NCBI GenBank assembly: GCA_015680685.1
Contig: MNCI01024055.1
Coordinates: 7,364 to 71,363, forward strand
Direction of reading: 5' to 3'
Length of the DNA: 64,000 bases
Origin: Gnetum montanum
Taxonomy: Eukaryota > Streptophyta > Gnetopsida > Gnetales > Gnetaceae
A program made the translations under genes and the position numbers. The notes under the pieces are model-generated. The model was given only the letters and a program-made list of their open reading frames with translations, was not told the origin of the DNA and ran no database searches. This document shows positions 32,756 through 45,489 of this stretch, piece by piece. The stretch's first letter is position 1. Each line of letters begins with the position of its first letter.

Positions 32756-33350
32756 CTAGGAAATTTTGACTTGTTGGATATTGACCAAGTACTTTTTATT
32801 TGGGCTATCAGGTTTGTAAATTATCATGGCCATAGAGGAAAAGGTTTGATTAATTATATAAGATTCCTTCAACAATGTTTGAAATTTTTCCTTTTGGGGT
32901 ACATGTGTGAGGTTCTCGTAAAGAACCTTATCTCCTACTTGAAGTTTTACTTTCCTGATTCTAAGGTCATGATGTTTCTTACTAAATTCCTTGTTCACCT
33001 CATTCAAGGATAGGGCCACTAAGAAATTTTTTTCTATCTCATTCAGATTGATCAATCTTTCCTTTTGTGCTAAACTTAGGGCAAGGTTTAGATCATAGGT
33101 CGTTGAGAGTGTATGAAGCTTGGATTGAATTGGAAGTGTTAGAAGTTTCCCATACACTAACTCATAAAGAGAATATCCAATGGGAAGTTTCCAAGTTGAA
33201 TGATAAGCATTAAGAGTATCATTAAGTTTTGTATTCTAGTCCTTCCTATATTTGCTAATGGTTCATGTTAGTATTTTTGTAATCTCCTGATTGGCTACCT
33301 CTGCTTAACTATTGGCTTGGGGTGGTAATATGTTGTTAATTCATGTTCTA
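32756..33350 (-). pseudogene. Element B integrase, C-terminal piece
   Basis: The minus strand gives the end of an integrase core (YYHPQAN, then AEVANQEITKIL with the catalytic Glu) and the C-terminal part (HDLRIRKVKLQVGDKVLYEN, DSPNKKYLVNIQQVKIS). The core is cut at 33351-33355 by element D and resumes at 52794. Frames are broken. Confidence 0.8.
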
Positions 33351-33429
33351 CTACTTGAAAAACCACCAATTTTAGGATTCTACATCTTCAATGAAAAATT
33401 TGTATAAGTGTCAGAATTTGGGAAAAAAA

Positions 33430-34165
33430 TTTCTAAGTATGGTGTTATGCTCTCTAGTGTAGCTATTGTAGAACACATTGAGGCTTGTTTTGCAAGATTT
33501 TTCTAAGTGTCAATAGTAATCACATGGAAATTTTCTCTAAGTATCCTGATATGCTCTCAGTCTGCCTACTATGCTCTTAGTTTTCCTGCTACGCTCTCGA
33601 GGTAGCACATACTTTCATGGCCAAGTTGCCCAAATGTCAAGCCAGAAGTGGTCAAGGATCACTTGGGATGGACGAAATAGTTTGGCAAATTTTCTGTCTC
33701 CTAGGTTGTCATGCTTGCTAAGCTCCATAGCATAGCTAATGTGGCATATGTTCCATTTGCCAATTTTCCCAAGTACTAGGATAGAGGTTGTTAAAATTTC
33801 TTGGGATGAACAAAATAGTTTAGCAAATTTTCTATCTCTTAGGTTGCTACAATTTGCTACACTCCATAGCATAGCAAGAATAGCATAATTTTTAGTTCCT
33901 AATTTTGCCTAAGTGTTGGACAAGGGTCTATCAAGCTAGCTTAACATGAAAGATACATTTGGCACATTTACTAACTTTTGAGGCTACCTCTCCTGCTACA
34001 CTCTAGAGCATAGCTAGTGTATCATGGACAAAGACTACAAATTTTGTAAAATTTTGGCTAAGTATTCATACCATGCTTTGCTACACTCCCTAGGGTAGCT
34101 AGCATTACCAACATGAAACATCAAAATTTTTTATATTTTCACTAAGTGTTGTGTTACGCTCTAGA
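33430..34165 (+). repeat. Ladder of about seven palindromes in U3 of D
   Basis: Degenerate copies of GCTACGCTCTAGAGCGTAGC at intervals of 60-150 bp, e.g. TTACGCTCTAGAGCATAGCT near 34153 and CTACACTCTAGAGCATAGCT near 34000. The 3' LTR has the same ladder (50955-51665). Most changes are CG to TG or CA. Confidence 0.75.
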
Positions 34166-34539
34166 GCATAGCTACCTTGACACTTGAGAAAAGCCTCCAA
34201 AACTTAGCATCAACCTTTGTCCCAACTTCGATGTTCCTATAGCAATTAAGATTAGCATCTTGCATTCCTTTTGCATCCCCACTAATCCCCAAATTTATCC
34301 CTATGCTTGACCCTACTCAAAAGAGGGGAAGACATAGTCCTGGAGCATAACCTCCAAGTTGTACTATTTTGCACTATTTGAAGGTACATTGTGGTGTCTC
34401 AAACTTTGGCACATGCAGTCTCGGTAGTGTAGTTATAGTTTAGTAGTCTATGGGAACCTATTGCTATTCTTTAGAGTGTAACACTTTGCTATTCTCATGA
34501 GAACATAACATGTCAGCGTAACCCCATCTATGCTCATGC

Positions 34540-34604
34540 CACATGGCACCCATGCCACGTGGTGCTTGATCCATGTTTCATGTTAAACCTAGCCCTATAA
34601 ATAC
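34540..34604 (+). promoter_or_regulatory. D LTR promoter: G-box pair and TATA box
   Basis: GCCACATGGCA and GCCACGTGGTG (CACGTG is the plant G-box) lie 35-60 bp before TATAAATA (34597-34604). The other LTR has ACCACGTGGCA and GCCATGTGGCA before TATAAATA at 52103-52110. Confidence 0.6.
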
Positions 34605-35293
34605 CTCGATATTCAGCACTCTAGGGGTTGGAAAATTAAAATATAATTGGGCATTTTAGCTATTTAAGAATCCTTAACACTCTCACACTTGAGCATTTGA
34701 GCTTTGCACCTTGGTACCTCCCAAAATGTAGTCCATCATTGCATTGCACCTATAGAACACAACAACAGCCAACCCAACAAGTTCAGTCTCCACTACAACT
34801 ATTAGCTCTATGTCCTGGGCATCCCATAGACTATGACTACACTACTATGTTACCATTGTGCCGACTTGACACCATGTATCATTTTCATCTCTTGTCTAGT
34901 AAAGGTTATGCTCTTCATTTTGGGACAATGCATTTTTTCATTTTAAAGCTTTGTTCCATTTCTTTTACAAGTATGTTTCTTTGATATTAAGTGTAACTCT
35001 TACATTGAGCTACTATTTGATACATATTTCCACACTCACATTGCTATTTTCAGGCTAGGAAAACCTATTATTCTCTGGCTTAGCTAGTTTAGGTGTTCGC
35101 GCTTAACGCAATACAAACCCATCTCACATATGGTTATTTTAACATTACATAAGTCCCTATCTTATTGATCATACCATTTAGGGCACCTCATTTTCATTTT
35201 CCAACATGACCCATACATGGATTTGAGGTTAGGCTATAAACCTACCAATCTCTTGGTGTTCTAGCCACTAATGTTTTTAGACATCATAGTTTT

Positions 35294-35311
35294 TGGCACT
35301 AGAAGGAGGGC
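35294..35311 (+). other. D primer-binding site
   Basis: TGGCACTAGAAGGAGGGC five bases after the LTR, one base different from E1. Confidence 0.75.
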
Positions 35312-35761
35312 CTCCCATTCTTTTTGTGCTTAAGGGTAGTCCCGCATGCTTTCTCCACCTCCGTCACTAGTGGTAAGCAAGCATAGACAAAACACCCCTA
35401 TGGACCTACCATGGTGATAGCTAGACCATAGGATAGCATAAGAGTTGTCTGCATTTCAGTTGGTGTAGATTGATCCTAGTTGTTGGTTACCCTAGAACCC
35501 CATAGGACAAAAAGCCCAACTGTGTCTATCGTGTCAAGATTTGAGTGCTCTGGAGAGCATAAAAACCCTTTAGAGCATAACAATCCCTTAAAGTGTAATG
35601 AGCATAATGCTAAAGTTAGTCATTTTTCACAGCATTTCTAGAGTTGGTCATTTTTTGCCTTGTTTTCACAATTTGCATACTTAGCCATTTTTTCAATGTG
35701 TTTTGTACTTAAAGCATTTTTTGTCAGTGGTTTATTTTCTTATGTTTTCCTAAATAGAAAC
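35312..35761 (+). other. D 5' leader
   Basis: About 450 bp between primer-binding site and gag ATG. No coding signal and nothing I recognise. Confidence 0.35.
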
Positions 35762-38500
35762 ATGAATCTTGTGAACACTTCAACCTCTACCTTGAGCATG
35801 GAGGTAGCTCATCCCATTCAATAGGTAGTAGACATTGAGCAACCACTTAGCCCTATATGATGACAACGATAGTCACTCAGACTACGTAGCCAATTTCTTG
35901 AATACAGGGTGTTGGACAATAAAAGGTAGAAGTTTCTTTATGCAAATATTCAAATGGGTTTGTCCCTAGACTACTAAGAAATATAAGCAAAGCGCAACTT
36001 TGAAATCATTCACCGAAATGGGAAGGAGTTCTTTCCTATCCCAGACACGTTCATCCTACTCATCAACACCTTTAGGTGGTTGCTAGACCAACTCATTAGG
36101 GTAAGTGGGTTGAAAAAGCAACATGTAGCATCAAACTATGATGAGCCCTTACATGATGAGTAGGAGGAGTTTAAGCCTCATTCAAATAGTGGTGTCTCAT
36201 TTTACGCCTCTGCCTAGTAGCTTGCCTCCACTTTTGTTCCACATTAGTCATAGTTGTCTACCTTCTTTGAGGTAGTAACATCACTTTTGGCATCCAAGTC
36301 CATGTTGGTAGTAGCTAGCCACCAAGTATCACATGCACAACAATGTGTAGGACCTTCTACCACTTTCCCCTTTATCATCTCCTCCCAGTCTATGCAGCCT
36401 TCCTTGCTAGCATCCATGATGCCAACTTAGCCATATGTGCACGCGATGCCTATATCTTAGCCATAAAAAAGTTAGGTGTATTTCATCTCAACCATCTTAG
36501 TAGCACCTCCAACAACAACCCAGGCCACAACTGCATGGTGGTCCATGACCTCTATGCCTATGGTGTAGCTATCATACATTTCCCAATACATGCAACAACA
36601 AAGTCAACACACATCCCATGTGGTGGCATAACCCACAATAGGGTTGTGGGCTGCTTAGATGGAACCATAAGTAGTGTATCACATGCAACCTGCTATGGCA
36701 TCCTCAAGTTTTGACTAAGCATTCTAACTCATTTGAACTCTCATGGAGGAGGTTAGGTACCTTAAAGTGACCAACTCAGAAATGGTCCATGTGATGCACT
36801 TCCATCAAGATGACCCCATTAGTCCTTTGGTCCCATCACTAACTTTTCCTCTTGGGGTCCAACCTCCTTAATACACAAAATATAATTGTGAGGGGGACCC
36901 CAACGTCCACTTGGTACGTTTCCATTCTGAATACTTTCTTTTGCAAGCATGGCCACATAAAATTTCCACGTCCTTGACTGGCAAGGCTCTTAATTGGTAC
37001 TGTGCACTTCTTAGAGCTTCTATATCAACTTTGAAAAAGCTACTCAGGTAATTTGTAACTCACTTCAAGTACAAATTGAAGCCCAAGGACCAATTAATGA
37101 ACATCAATTAAGGGGTGTTGGAGTCGATAAAAAAATTCATGCAATGTTGGAGCACTTTCCTCAATGAAATTCATGAGCTGATATTAGAAACTCACCTTCT
37201 GGCTACCTTTAAGGATGTAGTACATGACTTTATCAAGTCAAGACTATAGTACTTAGCCCTATGCTCTCTTAGACAAGCTTTTGCTTAGATGAAGAGCATA
37301 CAGGACATGACTGAAGCTAGTAAGGACCAAACCTATGTGGCCTATAAAAATGCACATATGAAAAAGGACAAGGAAAAGAGGAAGGCAACAAGAACCATTA
37401 TAGTTGCAGCTGATGAAGCCAAATCCAACAACACTAAGCTAGTGGCCAAGGTGCCTAAAGCCCTTATCAACAACAACAAGGCATTAGGTTTTGGCATTGT
37501 GGGAACCCCAAAGGTTAAAATTTGAGTGCAAGGATCACTCAAAGTATACCTCCTTGCCCATCAAGTTATCTGAGCTCTTGGATTAGTTGCTAAGTGCTAT
37601 GTGCATTCAACATAAAAAAATGTCTAAGAATGCATGAAACTTCCATTAGAGGTACTATGAAGTCCTTAGAAACCCCTCTGCAACTATGCCAAATGAGCTC
37701 CTATTCTCTAAAAACTTTAGATTGGACTAGTTCTGCAACTATCACTAGTTGCATGGCCATGACATAGACTACTACTTGGCATTAAAAGATGACATTTAAT
37801 GCATGATTGATCAAGGAAAACTAGTCCTTGATTAATGTAATCCTATACAACCAAAAAATCAATCGATGAAGGTCTACAAGGATCCCCTCAATGCTAGTGG
37901 TGCAGGGTACATCATCAATGCTATTAGCATTGGTGATAATGCAAAACTAGCATATGGATCATTTATGGTTTAGGTGTCCTCTGGTGATGTTGGGGCCTCA
38001 ACATCAACTAGACCATATTCTCCTTTCATCATCAAAGCATCACCTCGGGCACCCATGACACCCTTTGTGATTAGTGCCTTGTAGCATGTTGAAGCAATGA
38101 TAACCTAGACACCTTTTAGGATGCTACGACATGCAGAACCGCATTTGCCTAGAGTCTGATGGTGGGAACTACATCACATCCTGCCCACCCAAGGTCATAC
38201 CCTAAGAGACATGATGAGTGTCTCACTAAAAAAATGATTAGGGAATGCATGGAGCTAGGTCCTCCTAAGCCAACCCCCTTGTCAACTATCCCCATGGCCT
38301 CATCATCTCAGGCTACCAACACAAGTGTAAGTAGTTGAAACAAAAGTGCTGAGGCTAGGAAGCTCGCTGCATAACCAAAAGTTAAATCTCCTCCTTGGAA
38401 GATTCATCGCTTAGGATGTATGGAGGAGGTAAATTCGATCGAAACAATAGATGGTAGAAAAGATTTCTTGGACACATTAGCACAAGTTAGACAAGCCCTT
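35762..38500 (+). pseudogene. D gag
   Basis: Begins at an ATG matching the gag start of E1. AKRNFEIIHRNG (E1: AKRNFEVLHRGG) is near 36000; MKSIQDMTEASKDQTYVAYK near 37289 matches E1 MRSIQDAAEASKD. Many stops and frameshifts. Confidence 0.75.
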
Positions 38501-39383
38501 AAATAAAAAACACAACTTTGAGCCTATACAACTTGATAATGACTTCCATTCCTCATTTTGAGGCATTAGTTCACATATTGACATCTATTCCTATTAAGGA
38601 AGATGTTCTAGCAAATGAAAAGGTCATTCACACTATAATGCTTCCCCTTGCAACCCAAGAGTTAATGTAAACACCCTTGACATTTCATGATGAGGCAATT
38701 AAGGTTGATCTTGAAAATGGTTAGGAAACCAATGCATCCATGTTTATAATAATTTGCATAGGCCAATATAAAGTTTTTATGGTGGATGTCAATGATAGGA
38801 TAGCAACCAATGTCATCCCATTCCTCATCATTGACAAGCTTGGCTTGGTTGATCAGATCAAGCTAATGAAAACCACATGCTTGAAATCCTTTAATGAAGT
38901 GTGTGTTGTTGTAAAAGGGACAATCATGATAGCTTCCATGGTAGGGGAGAAATTCCCCACTAATGATGAATTCATTGTATTTAAAAAAATGTTGAGATTC
39001 AACCTAATTCTAGGGAGGTCTTGGCTAGCCTAGTTATGGGCCTTTTCTTCATCTATTCACCTAGAGATCCACTTGCCCTATGAGGGTAGAGAGGTGATAA
39101 TTTATAGTGATAATGTAGCTCCCATAACAATAAAAAATGTAGATACAAAACAAGCATCAGAGGTAGAGTTCTCTGAGATGCATTGCCTATTCAAGGTGAA
39201 AGTCAATGTTGTTCTGTTGATTTTAAACAACCAAGTGAAGCAAGCGACCTCCTTGAGGAAGATCTTTGGACAGAATTGTCCTTTCGTAAAATAGATGAAG
39301 GTCTAAGAGAATACCACATTATGCCTCCTAGGCCTTACATGTCTCCTAACCCACATTGGGTTAGAAAAAATGTACATGACTAA
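38501..39383 (+). pseudogene. D protease
   Basis: FIIICIGQYKVFMVDVNDR, the decayed active-site loop, then FNLILGRSWLA as in E1. A frameshift after about 39180 moves the tail to another frame, ending near 39383. The catalytic Asp-Gly is replaced here. Confidence 0.78.
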
Positions 39384-40009
39384 GGCATGCCCTTAGTTTA
39401 CCTACATGTTTCACTTGCCCTCTATCCTTTGCCTGTATAGTTACGATTGCATTATTCTTTACATCCTATATTAGTTATTTCATTTCTTTAGTCCATGAAA
39501 TTTTATTTAGCCTTTTTTAGAAAAAAATGACCCAAAAAGGTGTTAAAGTATTGCAAGTCCTAGAAAGGCCTTAAACTATTGCATGGCCTAGAAAGGCCTT
39601 AAACTATCACATGGCCTACTAAGGCCTAAAATTGGCAACAAAAATCCTTTTATGCTATGGCCTAAAATGTCCTTAAACTCACTATGACTTGAAATGGTCT
39701 TAAATTAGCTATGGCTTGGAATGGCCTTAAACTAGTGATGGCTTGAAATGACCTTAAATTAGCAATGACTTGAAATAGCTTTAAACTAGTGATGGCCCTT
39801 CTGCCATGACCTTAAACTATCATGGGGCCCACAAGGGGCCTAATGGCATCAATCAAATCATAAGTTAAAACTACAACATTACATAAAATACAAAAAAATG
39901 ACAAGCGAATAATCATCACATTTCTAATGAATTGTTAATAACATATGTAGTTCAAGTTTACATCCAAAACATAAAATTTCCAAAAACACAAAACTTCCCA
40001 ATAATAGGG
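39384..40009 (+). repeat. Tandem array 1 of element D (about 39540-39835)
   Basis: Seven or more units with the core ATGGCCTTAAACTA or GGCCTTAAACTAG and a variable spacer. The minus strand of E1 array 1 has the same CGGCCTTAAACTAG core. The flanks hold nothing recognised. Confidence 0.75.
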
Positions 40010-43000
40010 CTACATCTTGGGCATTTCAGCCTGTAGTGTGCAGTGGGGGCTAAGGTTCTTCCTCTTCCTCTTCATCCGCTACTTTGTTGGGTCTTGCACC
40101 ATCACCTGGAACCTACATTAAATAAAAATAAAATAATAAATTAACTAACAAATAAGGTGACATGTAATACAATAATAAAGTAAATAAAAATAAAGCAAAA
40201 TAGACCAAGTTGAAAAGGACCTACATTCATGTTTGGGGGTAGCATGTCGAGGCCTACCTTCAAGTGTTAAAGGATTTTGTCTTTCAATAATCCTGTCTAG
40301 TCCTCCTCACCAAGGTCAATATCCACGAGGGTTTTCCCTTTTTCTATGGATGTCCATGAGGGTGGCCCTGGTGAAAACCTTGCAGAAGTGACCTCTCTAA
40401 AAGGTACAACGATGTGTTGCTTCAGGGTTCCACTCACCACTACGTTGATTGCACATAGTTTGTAAGCCTATCTTGCATTGATTACATCAAGAAATATCTC
40501 TCACCATCAGTGTTCCATGGACTCATCTTTGTACTTTTTATGGTATGATTTTCATTCTTACTTATAGTGGTGCTTGTGATTCTTTTGCATCTAGCCCCAC
40601 TAGCACACTTTCGTACTATAATCCTTCCAGTCTTGATTTTTCCTTGCTAATAGGTCCATCTGCAACTGTTGTTTAATCACCTCATGGGTAGCTTTGTTCT
40701 TACCTTGAATAGCTAACTAGTACCTAACATAATTAATTTTGGCTGTGCACCAGATACCATCTAGTTTGTCACGTGCCAATAGGAAGTCATAGAAGGAATA
40801 CAAGTCCTCTAATTTTGGATCTTTGCTTGCCCTCTTTTCTTGAAGCTCCTACATCCATTTCCATAGGTGCTTGTTAATGCACTTACACTCCTACAATGCT
40901 CTTGTAGAGTACAATGTATATTTACTTGCCTCATCATACATGTGGTGAGGCACTTACTCCACTTTGGAGGGAAACTCAGGCACAACCTCAACATGGATCA
41001 CCTTGTTTGGGTTCCACTTAAGTTGTCAACCTATCATCATATAATAGGTAAGAAAACATTAGCTATGAACCAAGTAAGTAAATCAGTTGAGGAAAAATAG
41101 ATAAAAATAGATGTAACAGTTTCACAATCTGTTTGTTGTATACGATCTATCATGTCATCCACCAAGACTTGCATGAAGGAAAACTTATTTAGAGCCTCCA
41201 TCCATGAAAAAATTATGGAAGGTGGATGTTGACATTGGACATTCAACATAAATACTGGTAGCTGCAACATAACACACTTAGTGATTATCAGATAGCCAAT
41301 AGCCAGGGGTATAAGAGTTAAAAATAAAAAAAGGAGCGGAGGGGGGGGGGGCGTTGGACAAGGGAAAAAACAAAAAATAAAAGATGGTGATGTAAAGCTC
41401 CTACCCAACAAGCCCTCAGATGTGAGAGTAGGGGAATCACCCATCTGCATACCATTAAAGAAATTTTCAAACTCACCTCCTTCAAACTGCAACCCTTATT
41501 CTTTGAGTTGACTCGGCACTTTAGTAGCTTCTTATTCTTCTTCATCAACCATTTGTCCATCAAGTTAAGGGACATCATCCTCTACAAGCTTTGTTACCAT
41601 TTCAAGGGTCCTCTTGCCAACGTCAAATAAGTTAGATTTAGAATTGTCAAAAAGGAGCATAATATAGTATGAAACATTACAGTAGTATCAAATAATGTAT
41701 ACTTGTGATTCCTGAGCACAAATCACAAAGCTTAAATCAAAGCTTCTTGCCACCCTCCTCCACTTCATGCATGGGCTCCTCCATGAGGCATGGTTTCTTA
41801 ATCTTTATTCAAGATGACCTCATTATCTCAACAATGATTTGTGCCCCTCTCGCTACATTTCGAGTGTTAGTTGGTAGGGCCTCCCTAATACTATCACGTG
41901 TGCAATAGGAGCATGCCACATTGCCTCTAGTTGCTACCAAAAATGACTCACCAATTTCCTTCAGAGGATCATGTGATCACGTGGTGTTGAATAGGTGATG
42001 AATCCATGGCCTAGAGATTTGATTGCAGTCTTGCACCACCCACTACCCATTCTGATGAAACACCAAAAAATTTACAAATCTTCATAGGTATGCTATGAAG
42101 AATGCAAAATGCACATGCGATTATGCTTGGAGGTTGTGGCACAACCTAACAATTTTAGCATGTAGGTTGCTAACAAGGTGAGTGGCCCTATTGTACCATG
42201 CCCCCTCCTCTATTACATCCCTCATCATCCAAGCTTGTTCAACCTTGAGAATCTTTCCTTGGAAAAGTAGCTTTAAGAATGCATGAGCATGGAAGACTAG
42301 CTAGAGGTGGTGGACCATGGGTACGTTGACTTTCTTAACTAGTATTCCTTTACAGAACTTGGAAGTTCCTAACTACTCCTCAACATTCACTCTATGATCT
42401 AGGTCTTTTTTGTTCTTTTCTACAACTGGTAGGTCCTCAGAGGGGATGCCAAAGAGGTCCACAAAGAATTCATTTGTAATTTCCAAGGTCACCCACACAT
42501 CATGGGCCCATGTGCTAAAGTGAGCAATGCTCTCAATGAAGGAGTCAAAGATGGCAATCATTTTAGCCACTAGGATACCTAGGCTAATAGCCAAGAAAGG
42601 TCCATGAGCTGAGCCAGCTAGAGATTTCTTACTATCTCTACTGGGGCCTCATAGCACAACCAACATTATGAACTCTCAACCTCACCATATTTAAGGATGA
42701 GAGTGGCATCAGTACAACCTGTAGTAACCACCATGACTTCTTCTAACTTAATTAAAACTGTAATAAACAAAGGTAAAATTAGCAACATGTGAAAAATAAA
42801 GAAAAAAATGCATAAAAATGAGTGACACATGACTCATGTGGCATGAATGGTCTACGGGATGGTGGTAATGGGGCTAAATCTTCTTCCATGGTCAGTATGC
42901 CAGTTGCCCACTTAGCATCTAACTAGCCTAGAGCTCGACACCTCTTATAAGACTTAGAATATTGGTGAGGAAGTTCTACTAGGTTTGCTCTGATCTACCC

Positions 43001-43854
43001 AATCATTTCCACATGAAAATTCTCAAAAGATGAGAATTCCTATAGGGTAGTGAGAGTCAAATTCAATGCCCTCTCTTCATCATGGATGCTATCTACATCA
43101 ATGGTAAACCTAGCTATGAACATGAGTGGTTAGCATCTTAAGTCATAGTCTAATAGGTAGTATAAGAAATTGTAAGAGGACTCACCCTCTAGTAGAATAC
43201 ACCATCCCATGTGGATTTTGGAAATAAGTGTGTATGAATTAGGTAACAAATAAAGTCTTATTATTGTTATAACACTAAAATTTTGGCATCTCTCAAATCT
43301 TGGACAAACTCCTAAGGCCCTTGTGGCCCTAGCCTGAACTCCCTGCTCCTTTGTTACTAGCAGGCTCATCAAATATGAACCTTAGGATGCCTCGATTCAC
43401 CCCAGGAAATAGTGTTTCTATTATGATGCTTGCTACTTTTGCTGCAAAGTGTGACCATATCATCACACTGAAGTGGTGGAGAAAAAATTCTAGGAATTCT
43501 TACGCTCCTAACCTAAACCATACCACCTAGTGGCCTACATGTGTGTTTGGTGTAGGTACATTTGGTATAGGCTCACTTGTGCAATACAAAATGCCCATTA
43601 GTTCAACTACAATGAGGATGGGTTTCAATAATACCCTATGATGCCACAATAGCAACAAAAGGAGAATGGTAGCATTGAATAAAAAAATTCATAAAAATTA
43701 GACTTAACATACTTAACTTTCACCAAGCCCCATGAGAAAGGGACATCGACATACTCATTTGATGTACCTAGTCCCTAAAAGGACACAACACTAACATCCA
43801 TGTTGCATATTTAGAAACATTATAACTTTGAAAGTATCAAAAAAATTCACTAAC

Positions 43855-44175
43855 TATTGGTTATGCTCCAATAGAGTGTCACCTTAAAAATTAGATAATT
43901 TTTTCTAACTATTAGTTATGCTCCTTGTAGAGTGTAACCCTCATGATTACAAAAAATTCTAAGTGTTAGCTACACTGCTCGCTAAGCGTAACAACCATAA
44001 AAATTTTTAGAGTGTTGGTTATGCTTCCCTCCAAGTGTAATGACTATAAAAAATTTTAAGTGGTGAAAAATTTCAAACTATAGGGTACACTCACTACAGA
44101 GCTTAACTAGTTGGCTATGTTTCTTATAGAATGGGATGCTAGGAAATCAAAAAATTTTCAAATTTTTTGTTATGC
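43855..44175. repeat. Inverted-motif array in the D antisense-gene intron region
   Basis: Six units with decayed GTTACGCTC...GAGCGTAAC words (e.g. GTTATGCTCCTTGTAGAGTG, AGCTACACTGCTCGC with AAGCGTAAC), matching the U3 ladder motif. Confidence 0.65.
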
Positions 44176-44274
44176 TCTCAAGAATGCACCCTTACCGTAA
44201 TAGTTGTGACACTCATAGTCATCCTGCCTAGACTGTCACACTTTGTATTCACCTTTAAGCCACCTTGATCAAGC

Positions 44275-44557
44275 CTTGTCCCATGTCATGTGCGAGATGC
44301 CAAGAAAATCCTTGTCCTGTGTCACACACAGGACACCAAAAAACACCTATCCCACATCATATGTAGGACACTAGAAAGAAAAAGAGAACACCTATCCTAT
44401 GCCATGCACAAGATGCTGAAAACTCTTGTCCCACATCATGAATGGGACACGAAGTAAACCCCTATCTTGTGCCATGCATGGGATGCCAAAAAACACTTGT
44501 TCCATGCTATGCATGGGAGACCAAGGAAACCTTATCTTGTGCCATGCATAGGACACA
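44275..44557. repeat. Eight-copy hairpin tandem array
   Basis: Units of about 36 bp, each a small inverted repeat plus ACCAAAAAACAC-like spacer. The best stem is GTCCTGTGT / ACACAGGAC (44314-44334, loop of 3). Other units have CCATGC / GCATGG and ACAT / ATGT stems. Confidence 0.75.
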
Positions 44558-45026
44558 AACCCTCAATGCAAAAAATCCAAAAACATAAACAAAAGTGCAC
44601 CATGTGCAATCCCTCCCTTGGTCCTCTCTCAAGGCAACCATAGTGGTAGTGGCAGGCTCTACCCAAGGCAAGATACCATCAAAACCCCAAAAACTTGAGG
44701 AAAATGATAAGAAAGAAAAAGAATCACAAGGGAGAGTGTAGCACCTTACCTAGCCAACAATGTCACCTTATAGTCCTCTATGCATGCCCTGGGAAGACAC
44801 CTCAGTGTGCATTCTCTTTCATCTAGATTGGTGAGGCTTGGATGTTGGCATTCACTACGGTGCGTCATGGTTAACCATCATGCTCTTGCTTTCTTCTTTT
44901 CCTTTATTATGCTCTAGCTTCCTCTCTTTCATCACAACTTTCTATCTACCTTCGTCTTAGTTATGCTACACTTGGTGACTATTGGCTTTAACTTTAAAAA
45001 TAAAAAGTTCACTATAGTAAAATTCC

Positions 45027-45034
45027 TATTTATA
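45027..45034 (-). promoter_or_regulatory. TATA box of the D antisense gene
   Basis: Minus strand TATAAATAGG, same sequence and relative place as at 7120 in E1. Confidence 0.55.
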
Positions 45035-45489
45035 CCCTTCTAGGTTAAAGGATACATGACCCTCCTAGGGCCTGTCTCATGTCCCACACATAACGTAGGA
45101 CTTTCCTGTGTCTTGTGTGTAATGAAGGATGAGTGTAGCACCTAAAGTTAGAAAAATTTTCCAACTTTATCAACCTCTCCATACTTAGAATTTTTTTTTT
45201 ACATTTTTTCTACTTGCCTAATAAATGCCTAGCTTAACCCCACATTTAAAACCTTCAAAGCCTTACTTAAATTGATGTTTCCCACATAAACCATGTTTTG
45301 CTACGACCTTAAAATGGCAATTTTATGGCCAATTAAGGCCCCAAAATCACATTACCTACTTTCTTATCTGACCCTACAACTACACAATTAGGTGAATTTC
45401 ATAACATTGTCTTCTTTATTTTATGCATTTTATCATATTAAGATAGGTGCTACTTAACATTTTTGTTAGTTGTTTTGTAGGATTTTATA
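45035..45489. other. D spacer between antisense promoter and pol
   Basis: No coding signal. TTGTTTTGTAG just before the pol ATG (45490) is a good splice-acceptor candidate on the plus strand. Confidence 0.35.

Larger units (their letters stand above)
33356..35288 (+). repeat. 5' LTR of element D
   Basis: Starts TGAAAAACCACCAA (cf. TGAAACACC of E1) and ends TCATA, mutated from CA. TATAAATA at 34597-34604. U3 holds a ladder of TACGCTC-type palindromes. Confidence 0.88.
40010..45034 (-). pseudogene. Antisense gene of element D, homologous to that of E1
   Basis: Minus strand, opposite to the element. TATAAATAGG at 45034-45027. A HAD-like exon at about 43640-43370 includes LIVVELMGILY, PIPNVPTPNTHV and IWSHFA, matching E1 LIVLDIIGVL, PIVPNVPPLHTRV and IWSDVA. 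An acceptor-like TTTATTACAG lies near 42755. A domain at 42594-42373 reads HFSTWAHDVWVTLEITNEFF, matching E1 exon 4. The remainder down to 40010 is Glu/Lys-rich and ends in an acidic stretch, as in E1. Many stops and frameshifts. Exon ends cannot be fixed. Confidence 0.65.

Noticed and set aside
34697-34984. Plus-strand 95-codon frame in the D 5' LTR
   Set aside because: It follows the TATA box within the LTR and is not kept in the other LTR.
44275-44557. CRISPR-like array
   Set aside because: Direct repeats are degenerate, with no unique spacers, within a plant retrotransposon.
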